A DNA stretch of 31,395 nt from positions 1-31,395 of the forward strand of contig CAJKCQ010000022.1 of assembly GCA_905198475.1 (NCBI GenBank), read 5' to 3'. The DNA is from an uncultured Sutterella sp. GTDB lineage: Bacteria > Pseudomonadota > Gammaproteobacteria > Burkholderiales > Burkholderiaceae_F. The notes under the pieces are model-generated. The model was not told where the DNA came from. It made no database searches and was given only the letters and a program-made list of their open reading frames with translations. Below, piece by piece: positions 23,688 through 31,319 of this stretch. The number at the start of each line of letters is the position of its first letter. Position 1 is the stretch's first letter. The position numbers and the translations under genes were made by a program.

Positions 23688-25778
23688 ATGACGAATCTTC
23701 TCGTTGAACTGCAGACCGAAGAGCTCCCGCCGAAGGCGCTGAGGAAGCTCTCCGAAGCATTTGCCGAAGGCGTTCGGAAGACCCTCGACGAGGGCCACTT
23801 CCTTGAAGCCGGCAGCACCACGACGGTCTACGGCGCCCCGCGCCGCCTCGCCGTACACATCACCAATGTCCGTGCGCAGAGCCCGGACGAAACGTTCCGC
23901 CAGAAGCTCGTGCCCGTGAAGGTGGGCATCGCCGCCGACGGCACCGCCACGCCGGCCCTCAAGAAGAAGATGGCTGCCCTCGGCATCGACTACCCCGTCG
24001 AGCAGCTCGAGCGCGTCAACGACGGCAAGAACGAACAGCTCGTTTACGAAGGCGTCCGCCCGGGCGTCGAGCTTTCCGTGGGTCTGCAGAAGGCGCTCGA
24101 CTACGCCGTCAAGCACCTGCCGATCCCGAAGGTGATGACGTACCAGCTCGCCGACGGCGAGACCACCGTCTCCTTCGTGCGTCCGGTGCGCCACCTCACG
24201 GCGCTCTTCGGCGAAGCCGTCGTGCCCGTCGTCCTCTTCGGCCTCGAAGCTGGCCGCGTCACGCGCGGGCACCGCTTCCACGCGCCCGATCCCGTCGAGA
24301 TTCCCGACGCCGACAGCTATGAAAAGGTGATGAAGGCCGCCTTCGTCGAGCCGCGCTACGACGTGCGCCGCGAGCGCATCGAGACCGAGCTCAAGCGCCG
24401 CGCCGCCGAGCTCAACGGCGAGGCGATCATGCCCGAGGACCTCCTCGAAGAGGTTTCCGCCCTCACGGAGTGGCCCGTCGTCTACGAGAGCCAGTTCGAG
24501 GAGGAGTTCCTGCAGGTTCCGCAGGAGTGCCTCATCCTCACGATGCAGCTCAACCAGAAGTACTTCGCGCTGCGCGACCATGAGGGCAAGCTCATGAACC
24601 GCTTCCTCCTCGTCTCGCAGCTCGAGGCGAAGGACGGCGGCAAGGCGATCGCCGAAGGCAATGCGCGCGTCGTGCGCGCCCGCCTCGCCGACGCGAAGTT
24701 CTTCTACGATCAGGACCGTCTGCACTCGCTCGAGAGCCGCGTCGACGGCCTGCGCCACGTCGTCTACCACAATAAGCTCGGCAGCCAGTACGAGCGCATG
24801 CTGCGCGTGCGCACCATCGCGGGCGCCGTCGCCGACCTGATCGGCGCGGACCGCCGCGAAGCCGAACGCGCCGCGACGCTCGCCAAGGCCGACCTGCGCA
24901 CGCTCATGGTGGGCGAGTTCCCCGAACTGCAGGGCATCATGGGCGAGTACTACGCCCGCCACGACAACGAACCCGCCGACGTGGCGCTCGCGATCCGCGA
25001 GCACTATCAGCCGCGCTACGCGGGCGACGCGCTCCCCTCGACGCCGGTGAGCCTCGCCGTCGCGCTCGCTGACAAGCTCGAGACGCTCGTCGGGCTCTTC
25101 GGCATCGGCCAGCTCCCGACGGGTGAGAAGGATCCGTTCGCGCTGCGCCGCCACGCCCTGGGCGTGCTGCGCATGCTCATCGAGAAGGAGCTCGACGTGA
25201 GCCTCCCCGAGATGATCGACGCGGCCTGGTGTGCCGAGAAGGACGTTCCGGGCGTGGTGGACAACCGTCCTGCCCTCGTGGAGTTCTTCGGCGACCGTCT
25301 GCGCGTGATGCTGCGCGACCGCGGCGCCACGGCGCAGGAGGCCGACGCCGTCCTCGCGCTCGACCTCGCCAAGCTCGCCGACATCCCGAAGCGCCTCGCC
25401 GCGGTGCGCGCCTTCATGGCGCTCCCCGAGTCCGAGGCCCTCTCGGCTGCGAACAAGCGCATTGGCAACATCCTCAAGAAGGTCGAAGGCCACATCGAGG
25501 ACGTGATCGACATCTCGAACCTGCGCGAAGACGCCGAGAAGCGCCTCTTCGAGGAGCTGAGCGCGATCGAACCCAAGGCCGACGCCCTCTACGCTGAAGG
25601 GCACTTCGAAGAGATGCTCGCGCTCCTCGCGGCGCTGCGCGCGCCCGTTGACGCGTTCTTCGAGTCCGTCATGGTCAACGCCGAGGATCCGGCGCTGCGC
25701 GCCAACCGCCTCGCGCTGCTCAAGCGCCTCTACGGGGTGATGAACCGCGTCGCGGAAATCGCTCGCCTCGCCAAGTAG
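23688..25778 (+). CDS. glyS: Glycyl-tRNA synthetase beta subunit
   Basis: The tRNA-binding subunit of bacterial glycyl-tRNA synthetase, 696 residues, the normal length. Marks: MTNLLVELQTEELPPKALRKL at the N terminus, FVRPVRHLTALFG, TRGHRFHAP, ECLILTMQLNQKYFAL, the HD-like MQGIMG-type segment (here LQGIMGEYYARHDNE) and the C-terminal DALR-type helical part. GGAG lies upstream of the ATG. The gene ends in TAG, which shows that TAG is used as a normal stop in this genome. Confidence 0.96.
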   Translation: MTNLLVELQTEELPPKALRKLSEAFAEGVRKTLDEGHFLEAGSTTTVYGAPRRLAVHITNVRAQSPDETFRQKLVPVKVGIAADGTATPALKKKMAALGIDYPVEQLERVNDGKNEQLVYEGVRPGVELSVGLQKALDYAVKHLPIPKVMTYQLADGETTVSFVRPVRHLTALFGEAVVPVVLFGLEAGRVTRGHRFHAPDPVEIPDADSYEKVMKAAFVEPRYDVRRERIETELKRRAAELNGEAIMPEDLLEEVSALTEWPVVYESQFEEEFLQVPQECLILTMQLNQKYFALRDHEGKLMNRFLLVSQLEAKDGGKAIAEGNARVVRARLADAKFFYDQDRLHSLESRVDGLRHVVYHNKLGSQYERMLRVRTIAGAVADLIGADRREAERAATLAKADLRTLMVGEFPELQGIMGEYYARHDNEPADVALAIREHYQPRYAGDALPSTPVSLAVALADKLETLVGLFGIGQLPTGEKDPFALRRHALGVLRMLIEKELDVSLPEMIDAAWCAEKDVPGVVDNRPALVEFFGDRLRVMLRDRGATAQEADAVLALDLAKLADIPKRLAAVRAFMALPESEALSAANKRIGNILKKVEGHIEDVIDISNLREDAEKRLFEELSAIEPKADALYAEGHFEEMLALLAALRAPVDAFFESVMVNAEDPALRANRLALLKRLYGVMNRVAEIARLAK

Positions 25779-25801
25779 TCCGGAGTCCCCAGGCCTCCGA
25801 T

Positions 25802-25852
25802 TCGGGCCCGCTTCCGCTTCTCCCAAAAAGGGAAGGTCGGGCGCGGGCCCGA
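25802..25852 (+). terminator. Stem-loop after glyS
   Basis: TCGGGCCCGC (25802-25811) pairs perfectly with GCGGGCCCGA (25843-25852); inside, a pyrimidine run (CTTCTCCC) faces GGGAAG across AAAAA. There is no T-run and the next gene starts 22 bases later, so it may attenuate rather than end transcription. Confidence 0.45.
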
Positions 25853-25874
25853 TTCATGTTCCGGAAAAGCTCTC

Positions 25875-26588
25875 ATGTCCGTCATGCATACGCTGCGCGG
25901 GTGGATCTTCTACCTCCTCCTCGCGCTCTCGATTCTCTGGCTCACCGCGGTGCTCCTCGTCACCTGGCCCTTCATGAGCTACGAGCGGCGCTACGAAGCC
26001 GTCTGCCGCCCCTGGGCGAAGTTCGTGCTTCGCCTCCTGCGGGCCGTCTGCGGCGTCCAATGGCGCGAGACGGGCATGGAGAACATGCCCGACCGTCCCG
26101 TCGTCGTGCTCGCGAAGCACCAGTCCGCCTGGGATCCCTTCTGGTTGGGCGCCCGTCTGAAGCACCCGCCCTGCTTTATCTACAAGAAGTCGCTCAACTG
26201 GATTCCGTGTCTCGGCTGGGCGCTCGCTTCGATGAACATGATGGCGATCGACCGTAGTCGCGGCCGTCAGGCCTTCGGGCAGTTCATGCGCCGGGGGCCG
26301 GAGTTTGAGAAGCGCGGGTGGTGGGTGACGCTCTTCCCCGAAGGGACGCGCGTGCCGCTGGGCGAACACGTGCGTTGGAAGACGGGCGGCGCGCGCTTCG
26401 CCTGCGCCATGGGGCTGCCGATTCTGCCCGTGGCGCACAACGCCGGCCGCTGCTGGCCGAAGAACTCCGTGGCGAAGATTCCCGGGACGATCGACGTCGT
26501 CGTGGGGCCGCTCATTGAAACCCGGGGGCGCGATCCGCACGAGGTGACCGCCGAGGTGGAGGCCTGGATTGAAGCGCACGTGCGCTGA
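25875..26588 (+). CDS. 1-acyl-sn-glycerol-3-phosphate acyltransferase (PlsC family, second copy)
   Basis: A protein of 237 residues with an N-terminal membrane helix (about 10-34), block I HQSAWD (His82, Asp87) preceded by AK as is common in betaproteobacterial copies, MMAIDRSRGRQAF, and block III FPEGTR at 154-159. GLPILPVAHNAGRCWPKNS is the fourth block. It should acylate lysophosphatidic acid at the inner membrane. Relatives keep a plsC gene in this place between glyS and an M48/DUF45 peptidase gene, so this is probably the ancestral copy for the genus, and the one behind ruvX the extra one. That is inference from gene order. Confidence 0.9.
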   Translation: MSVMHTLRGWIFYLLLALSILWLTAVLLVTWPFMSYERRYEAVCRPWAKFVLRLLRAVCGVQWRETGMENMPDRPVVVLAKHQSAWDPFWLGARLKHPPCFIYKKSLNWIPCLGWALASMNMMAIDRSRGRQAFGQFMRRGPEFEKRGWWVTLFPEGTRVPLGEHVRWKTGGARFACAMGLPILPVAHNAGRCWPKNSVAKIPGTIDVVVGPLIETRGRDPHEVTAEVEAWIEAHVR

Positions 26589-26627
26589 CGGTCCTTCCAC
26601 CCCGAAACACGAAGGAAGAGAACGACG

Positions 26628-27563
26628 ATGATGGAAGAGAGTCAGAAGGACGCCGCCGGGCGCAAAGTCGACGCATACCTGCCGGAAAATGCTCCCGTGC
26701 GCATCCGCATCGAGCAGAGCGTGCTCAATAAAGACGTCTCCATGAGGGTGATGGGAAACGGGCTGCTTTTTGTGCAGGCGCCGCTCAGCCTTGCGAAGGA
26801 TGAGGTGATCCGCGTCATTGAGAAAAACCGCGACTGGATCCGCATGAGACTCGTCCGGCTCGGTCTGCGGCCGGGCGACGCTCCCTCCTGGAAGCCGCTC
26901 ACGGTGGTGAGCCTCTTCAAGCGCTTCAGTCCGAAGATTGACGACGCCACGGTGGACTGGATCATCGCGTCGATGCCGTGGGGCGAAATGCTCTTCAAGG
27001 TGAAGAACTGCGGCGAGGGCACGTGGATGATGCAGATGTCGATTGAAGACGACGAAAGCGTTCAGCTCATCGTTCCGAAGACCTTCTCCGTCTCGGAAGT
27101 CGTCGCCTTCATCAAGGCGCAGACCGCGAATGTGCGCCGGGGTCTCGAGGAGCGCCGCAACAAGCCTCTCGTGGATCTGCCCGACTGGCGTCCGGAGCCC
27201 TACGAAGTGCTCGTGATCCGCAGCACCGAGTCCGCGAAGCCCTTGCTCGCACCGGTCAAGCCTGATGACGGCAAGCCGGATGCCGACAAGCCCGCGCCGG
27301 AGGCCCCCAGTCCGGAAGCGCCGCGCGGCGTCGGTCCGGGACCGCTCCCCCAGTCCGGCCTCATCGAGGCGAAGGTCATGGGCCGCAAGGTGCTCATTCC
27401 CTTCCGCAAGCACAACGCGCAGATCTTCGTTTCTCTGCGCAGGCTCAGAAGCGGCAAATGCGTGATTCATCTGCCCAGAGTGATGACGCGGGCGCAGCTG
27501 CTGCACTACATCTCGGAGCATCAGGAACAGGTCGCCGAGTACCTGAAGAAGGGGGACAAATGA
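26628..27563 (+). CDS. Protein of three DUF45-type beta-domain repeats, without a catalytic domain
   Basis: A protein of 311 residues that I recognise only through internal repeats. Each unit matches the N-terminal domain of YgjP/DUF45 (M48-like) metallopeptidases: paired beta-strands, a V-x-A-P or similar turn, then a helix ending in a W-I/L-like position. Copy 1 is about residues 22-75 (LFVQAPLSL, then NRDWIRMRL), copy 2 about 118-175 (QLIVPKTFSV), copy 3 about 246-307 (VIHLPRVMT). A Pro/Asp/Lys-rich linker (about 208-243) precedes copy 3. There is no HExxH, no signal peptide and no membrane helix. Its stop overlaps the next start (ATGA). AGG and AGA arginine codons are more frequent than in most neighbours. 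It may bind a partner or regulate the peptidase; function is unknown. Confidence 0.75.
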   Translation: MMEESQKDAAGRKVDAYLPENAPVRIRIEQSVLNKDVSMRVMGNGLLFVQAPLSLAKDEVIRVIEKNRDWIRMRLVRLGLRPGDAPSWKPLTVVSLFKRFSPKIDDATVDWIIASMPWGEMLFKVKNCGEGTWMMQMSIEDDESVQLIVPKTFSVSEVVAFIKAQTANVRRGLEERRNKPLVDLPDWRPEPYEVLVIRSTESAKPLLAPVKPDDGKPDADKPAPEAPSPEAPRGVGPGPLPQSGLIEAKVMGRKVLIPFRKHNAQIFVSLRRLRSGKCVIHLPRVMTRAQLLHYISEHQEQVAEYLKKGDK

Positions 27564-27778
27564 GCAGGAAGCGCAGATCGGAACGTCCCGGCTCTTCGAA
27601 GGAGCGCAGGTTCGGGGTCGGCATGATGCCCGACGGCCGGACGTTCATCGACAGCGACGTCTTCGGCAGGCTTTCCTTCGACCTAATCCGTCTGGACGCG
27701 TTTCCCACGGTGCTGATCATGCGCACGAGCGAGGGCGGGTTGCAGGTCACCGCTCCCTCCGGACTGTCCTATCGGTAG
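27560..27778 (+). CDS. N-terminal fragment of the M48/DUF45 gene, cut by an in-frame amber codon
   Basis: A 72-codon frame beginning in the ATGA overlap with the gene before. It has a basic N terminus (MSRKRRSERPGSSKERR), then strands DGRTFID and RLSFDLI, and the core of a DUF45-type repeat, MRTSEGGLQVTAPSGLS. The frame stops at TAG, 27776-27778, in the middle of the repeat's helix start. The same frame continues directly into the next coding region with the missing half of the repeat (IMEFRDWLEKTF). So this is most simply the front part of one gene broken by a point mutation. As a stand-alone 72-residue protein it would hold only half a domain. Confidence 0.6.
   Translation: MSRKRRSERPGSSKERRFGVGMMPDGRTFIDSDVFGRLSFDLIRLDAFPTVLIMRTSEGGLQVTAPSGLSYR
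27776..27778 (+). other. In-frame amber codon splitting the M48/DUF45 gene
   Basis: TAG after residues SYR and before SADQIMEF. Aligned without gaps on the helix of the other repeats, this position is Glu59 in copy 1 of the upstream protein and Gln in copy 3; GAG or CAG becomes TAG by one base change. No frame shift is present. Confidence 0.75.
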
Positions 27779-27793
27779 AGCGCCGACCAGATC

Positions 27794-29470
27794 ATGGAGT
27801 TCCGCGACTGGCTTGAGAAGACCTTCGACCCCGTGAACCAGAGGAAGGTGTTTTATGAGCGGCTCGAGGGGCTTGAGGAGCAGGTGAAGGAGCGGACGGC
27901 GGACCTCCTCGACGAGCTCTTCTTCAGAGAGGGCCTCGCCAGGGTCAAGCGGATGAAGCCGGTTTTCGACTTTCTGAAGAAGCTCGAGACGAACGTCCGG
28001 GAGCTTCGCACGGACGGCGAGCGCCGCGGGGACGCCGAGGGCGTCAGGCGCAGCCAGGAGCTTCTTGACCGCTTGAAGGGCTGGACTGATCCGGATCTGG
28101 ACGGGATGCTCGGAGACTTCGCCGGGGAGGGAAGCTACGTCAAGCGCGAGGTGGTCGAGGCGGAGCTCCCCTTCGGCACGGTTCCGGTCGTGATCCGTCG
28201 CCGCAGGAACGCCGGATACGACGTCACCATCGACATGACATGGGCCGGCGTGCTTGAGGCGACGGCGGCCGTTAGGACGACGGCGGCCGAAGTGCTCGGA
28301 TTCGTTCAGGAGAAGGCCGACTGGGTGGTCGCGCAGATGCACAGGAAGAACCTGACTATCGAGGAAGTCCGCCGGGCGGGGCATGCGCCTGAGCGGCATG
28401 CCGCGCGGAGCGTGGTCACGATCGAGGTGCGCGGCGAACTCGTGAGCATCGACGTGGAGAGGAGCGCCCGCAGAAAGTATCCGGAGATCTCCCGCAGAAT
28501 TGAGGGTGGCTTCCTGTTGAAGGCTCCGACGGCACTTTCCGACGAACGCCTCGTCAAAGTCGCCGAAGAGTTCCGGGACTACATCGAGGAGCGCCTGCCC
28601 GCGGTGAAGCGCGTCCCCGAGCCTTCGGGCTTCGCCCGCGCGCGTCCGAAGGACGAGGAGGTCGAGGACCTTCCCGTGCCGAGCGACGCGGCTCCCGCCC
28701 CTGAGCCCGACGTGCTCGAGGACGTGGACGACGACAACGCCAACGTCGGACTCGGCGACGCGCCCGGGGAAAACGTGATCGTGCTCAACGGCGTGCGCGT
28801 GCCCTGGGTGATGAAGTTCAACACCCGGCGCAGGCGGCTCTCGATCTTCATGACGCCGACGGGCGTCGAAGTCCGCGCGCCCTTGAGCGCGGCGCGTTCC
28901 AGCGCTGAGGACTTCCTGCGCGAGAGCGCGGATTGGGTGCTCGCGAGGCTCCCGGAGAAGCCCCTGAAGCCGCTCGCATTCCGCGACGGCGCGCTGATTC
29001 CCTTCCGGGGCGGGCGAGCCGTGCTGCGGCTCGGGAAGACCGACGATCTCGTCGTGCCCGTGGGCGACGCGGTCGAGCTCTGGCTCTCGGCGCCCGTCGG
29101 GGCGCCGGAGGCGCAGGTGCGACGGCGGCTCGAGGCGCTTCTCAGGACCGCGGCCCGGCGCGTGATCAACGACTGCTGGATGCGGGTGATGCCCCGCGCG
29201 GTGCGGCTACCGAAGACCTGGGAGCTCTCGGGCGCCCGGCGCCGCTGGGGCTCGTGCTCGTCGAAGGACGTGATCCGCCTCTCCTGGCGCCTCATTGCGC
29301 TCACGGACGAGGAGATCGAGTATGTCGTTGCGCATGAGCTCGCGCACCTCGTGGAGTTCAACCACTCTGCGCGCTTCTGGCGCGAGGTCGAGCGGATCCT
29401 CCCCGACTGGCGCCGCCGCCATGAGCGCGTGAAGGGCCGCACCCGCGGAGAAGTTCTGGACGACGTCTGA
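27794..29470 (+). CDS. M48/DUF45 (YgjP-like) metallopeptidase with extra N-terminal repeats, C-terminal fragment of a split gene
   Basis: The catalytic domain is at the C terminus: RRRWGSCSSKDVIRLSWRL, then His514-Glu515-x2-His518 with His524 (HELAHLVEFNH), SARFWREVERILP, the standard YgjP/DUF45 zinc site. In front lie beta-domain copies at about residues 122-185, 206-268 (LLKAPTALSDERL) and 328-389 (VEVRAPLSAARS), the last being the canonical one. A charged helical stretch (about 10-100) and an acidic linker (about 285-325) separate them. The ATG at 27794 has no ribosome binding site and lies inside a repeat helix, so it is probably not a native start; the intact gene would begin at 27560. 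The usual family size is about 230-260 residues. Activity of the product is possible if TAG is read through. Confidence 0.8.
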   Translation: MEFRDWLEKTFDPVNQRKVFYERLEGLEEQVKERTADLLDELFFREGLARVKRMKPVFDFLKKLETNVRELRTDGERRGDAEGVRRSQELLDRLKGWTDPDLDGMLGDFAGEGSYVKREVVEAELPFGTVPVVIRRRRNAGYDVTIDMTWAGVLEATAAVRTTAAEVLGFVQEKADWVVAQMHRKNLTIEEVRRAGHAPERHAARSVVTIEVRGELVSIDVERSARRKYPEISRRIEGGFLLKAPTALSDERLVKVAEEFRDYIEERLPAVKRVPEPSGFARARPKDEEVEDLPVPSDAAPAPEPDVLEDVDDDNANVGLGDAPGENVIVLNGVRVPWVMKFNTRRRRLSIFMTPTGVEVRAPLSAARSSAEDFLRESADWVLARLPEKPLKPLAFRDGALIPFRGGRAVLRLGKTDDLVVPVGDAVELWLSAPVGAPEAQVRRRLEALLRTAARRVINDCWMRVMPRAVRLPKTWELSGARRRWGSCSSKDVIRLSWRLIALTDEEIEYVVAHELAHLVEFNHSARFWREVERILPDWRRRHERVKGRTRGEVLDDV

Positions 29471-29493
29471 CGGAAGCGTCCCGCCCGAAGAGA

Positions 29494-29528
29494 AAGGGGC
29501 GCACCGGCTCGACGGCCGTACGCCCCTT
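29494..29528. terminator. Stem-loop between convergent M48/DUF45 and ksgA genes
   Basis: AAGGGGCG (29494-29501) pairs perfectly with CGCCCCTT (29521-29528), with an inner CGGC/GCCG stem. It lies between converging genes and may serve both; T-runs are short. Confidence 0.5.
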
Positions 29529-29557
29529 CGCGCAGTCCGCGCCCGCTCCGGGCGGGC

Positions 29558-30367
29558 TCAGCCGGCGGCGCTGCGGCGCGCCGCCGCGCCGTTCGCAAGC
29601 GCGACGAAGTCCGCGACCGTGAGCGTCTCCGCGCGCGCCGTGGGGGAGATGCCGAGGGCGCTGATGCCTTCGGCGTCGAGGAAGTCGGCGACGGCGTTTC
29701 TCAGCGTTTTCCGGCGCTGCTGGAAGGCGGCGGCGACGAGCGCACCGAAGACCTCGCCGTCGACGGGCAGAAGTTCCGACTCGGCCTTGGGCACCATGCG
29801 CACGATCGAGGAGGTGACCTTCGGCGCGGGCGTGAAGGCGCCGGGCGGCACGTCGAAGAGCTTGTGCATCACGTAGCGGTACTGCAGCATCACCGAGAGG
29901 CGCCCGTAGGTCTTCGAGCCGGGCTGTGCGGTCATGCGGTCCACCACCTCCTTCTGCAGCATGAAGTGCTGGTCGATCACGCGCCCCGCGGCCGGAAGCA
30001 GCGCGAAGAGGAGCGGCGAGGAGATGTTGTAGGGGAGGTTGCCGAAGACGCGCAGCCGCCGGCCCTCGAGCACGGTGCGCCAGTCGAGCGTGAGGGCGTC
30101 CGCCTCGATCAGGTCGAGCTCGCCCGGCTGGAACTGTCCGCGCAGAAAGGCCGCGAGGTCGCGGTCGATCTCGACGGCGGTTTCGTGCCCGGCGAGGTTC
30201 ACCACCTCGCGGGTGAGGGCCGCCTGACCCGGGCCGATCTCAATCAATTCGTCGCCCGGCTTCGGGTCGATCGCGCGGGCGATCCGCTCGATCCAGTGGC
30301 GGTCGTGGAGGAAGTTCTGTCCGAAGCGTTTGCGGGCGTGGTGCCCTTCAAGCCATTCTTGCGTCAC
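29558..30367 (-). CDS. ksgA: 16S rRNA adenine(1518/1519)-N6 dimethyltransferase
   Basis: A methyltransferase of 269 residues that dimethylates two adenines at the 3' end of 16S rRNA. Marks: ARKRFGQNFLHD at the N terminus, the SAM loop IEIGPGQAALT, the catalytic NLPYNISSPLL and LQKEVVDRM. I choose GTG at 30367, which gives the usual short N terminus before RKRFGQNFL and overlaps pdxA by 20 bases. A TTG at 30397 would overlap pdxA by 50 bases. The ribosome binding site is weak in both cases, so coupling to pdxA translation is likely. apaH, often in this cluster, is elsewhere in the window. Confidence 0.93.
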   Translation of the reverse strand: MTQEWLEGHHARKRFGQNFLHDRHWIERIARAIDPKPGDELIEIGPGQAALTREVVNLAGHETAVEIDRDLAAFLRGQFQPGELDLIEADALTLDWRTVLEGRRLRVFGNLPYNISSPLLFALLPAAGRVIDQHFMLQKEVVDRMTAQPGSKTYGRLSVMLQYRYVMHKLFDVPPGAFTPAPKVTSSIVRMVPKAESELLPVDGEVFGALVAAAFQQRRKTLRNAVADFLDAEGISALGISPTARAETLTVADFVALANGAAARRSAAG

Positions 30368-31319
30368 GGTTCTTCTGGAGGGTGTGGGCGAGTTCAAGGG
30401 CCGCAGCCATGCTGCGGGCGTCGGCGACGCCGCGGCCGGCGATGTCGAGCGCCGTGCCGTGGTCGGCCGAGGTGCGCACGTAGGGCAGGCCGAGCGTGAC
30501 GTTGACGCCTTCGGCGAAGCCCACGTGCTTCAAAACGGGAAGTCCCTGATCATGGTACATGCAGAGGACGGCGTCCCACCGCTCCATCTTGCCCGGAACG
30601 AAGATGGTGTCGGCCGGAAGCGGCCCGACGAGGGTGGAGTCAGAGTCGGCCATGCGCGCGAGCACGGGCTCGATCACCTCGATCTCCTCGCGGCCCATGT
30701 GGCCGTTTTCGCCCGCGTGTGGATTGAGGCCGGCGACGGCGATCACGGGGTGGTCGATGCCGTAGCCCTCGACGAGACCCCGGCGCAGGATCGTGATCAC
30801 CTCGGTGAGCGACTCCTGAGTCACCGCATCGGGCACTTCGCGCAGCGGCAGGTGCGTCGTGGCGAGCGCCACCTTGAGGGCGTCGCACTTCGGAGACGAG
30901 ACGAGCATCATCACGACGCGTCCGACGCCCGCGGCTTCGGCAAAGAACTCCGTGTGGCCGGTGAAGCGGTAGCCCCCTTCGATGAGGATGCTCTTCTGCA
31001 CTGGTGCGGTGGCGACCGCTCCCGCCTCGCCCGCGGTGACGAGGCGGTGCGCTTCTGCGAGCGTCTCGATCACGTAGGGGGCGTTCGCGCGCGAAAGCCG
31101 CCCCGGCACGGACAGTTCGCGCAGCGGCACGTGGTGGATGCGGACGTTGCCGGGGAGTTCGGGCGCGAGGCCGAGGCGGCGCGCCGTCTCAAGGAGCATC
31201 CCGCGGTCGCCGATCAGGAGAACGGGTTCGGTCGTGCTCCAGGCGGCGCGTACGGACACTTCCGGGCCGATGCCGGCGGGTTCTCCCGTCGTGACGGCGA
31301 TGGGTTTGCGGTTGGTCAA
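30348..31319 (-). CDS. pdxA: 4-hydroxythreonine-4-phosphate dehydrogenase
   Basis: A protein of 323 residues in the DXP-dependent pyridoxal phosphate pathway; it oxidises and decarboxylates 4-phosphohydroxy-threonine. Marks: TTGEPAGIGPEVS at the N terminus, ATAPVQKSILIEGG, the metal-binding histidines in FTGHTEFFAE, LNPHAGENG and MYHDQGLPVLK, and VRTSADHGTALDIAG near the end. The start is TTG with AAGGGGG about 6 bases upstream; no ATG or GTG fits. It is followed by ksgA with overlap, a common pair. surA often precedes pdxA in relatives but would lie outside the window. Confidence 0.93.
   Translation of the reverse strand: MTNRKPIAVTTGEPAGIGPEVSVRAAWSTTEPVLLIGDRGMLLETARRLGLAPELPGNVRIHHVPLRELSVPGRLSRANAPYVIETLAEAHRLVTAGEAGAVATAPVQKSILIEGGYRFTGHTEFFAEAAGVGRVVMMLVSSPKCDALKVALATTHLPLREVPDAVTQESLTEVITILRRGLVEGYGIDHPVIAVAGLNPHAGENGHMGREEIEVIEPVLARMADSDSTLVGPLPADTIFVPGKMERWDAVLCMYHDQGLPVLKHVGFAEGVNVTLGLPYVRTSADHGTALDIAGRGVADARSMAAALELAHTLQKNRDARMA

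Noticed and set aside
22566..25826. A 1086-codon minus-strand frame opposite glyQ and glyS
   Set aside because: It mirrors two certain synthetase genes. Long antisense frames are expected in GC-rich DNA with strong third-position GC.
27776..27778. Pyrrolysine at the amber codon
   Set aside because: No pyrrolysine genes are in the window, glyS and the barrel gene end in TAG, and the host type is not known to use it. Simple mutation is more likely.
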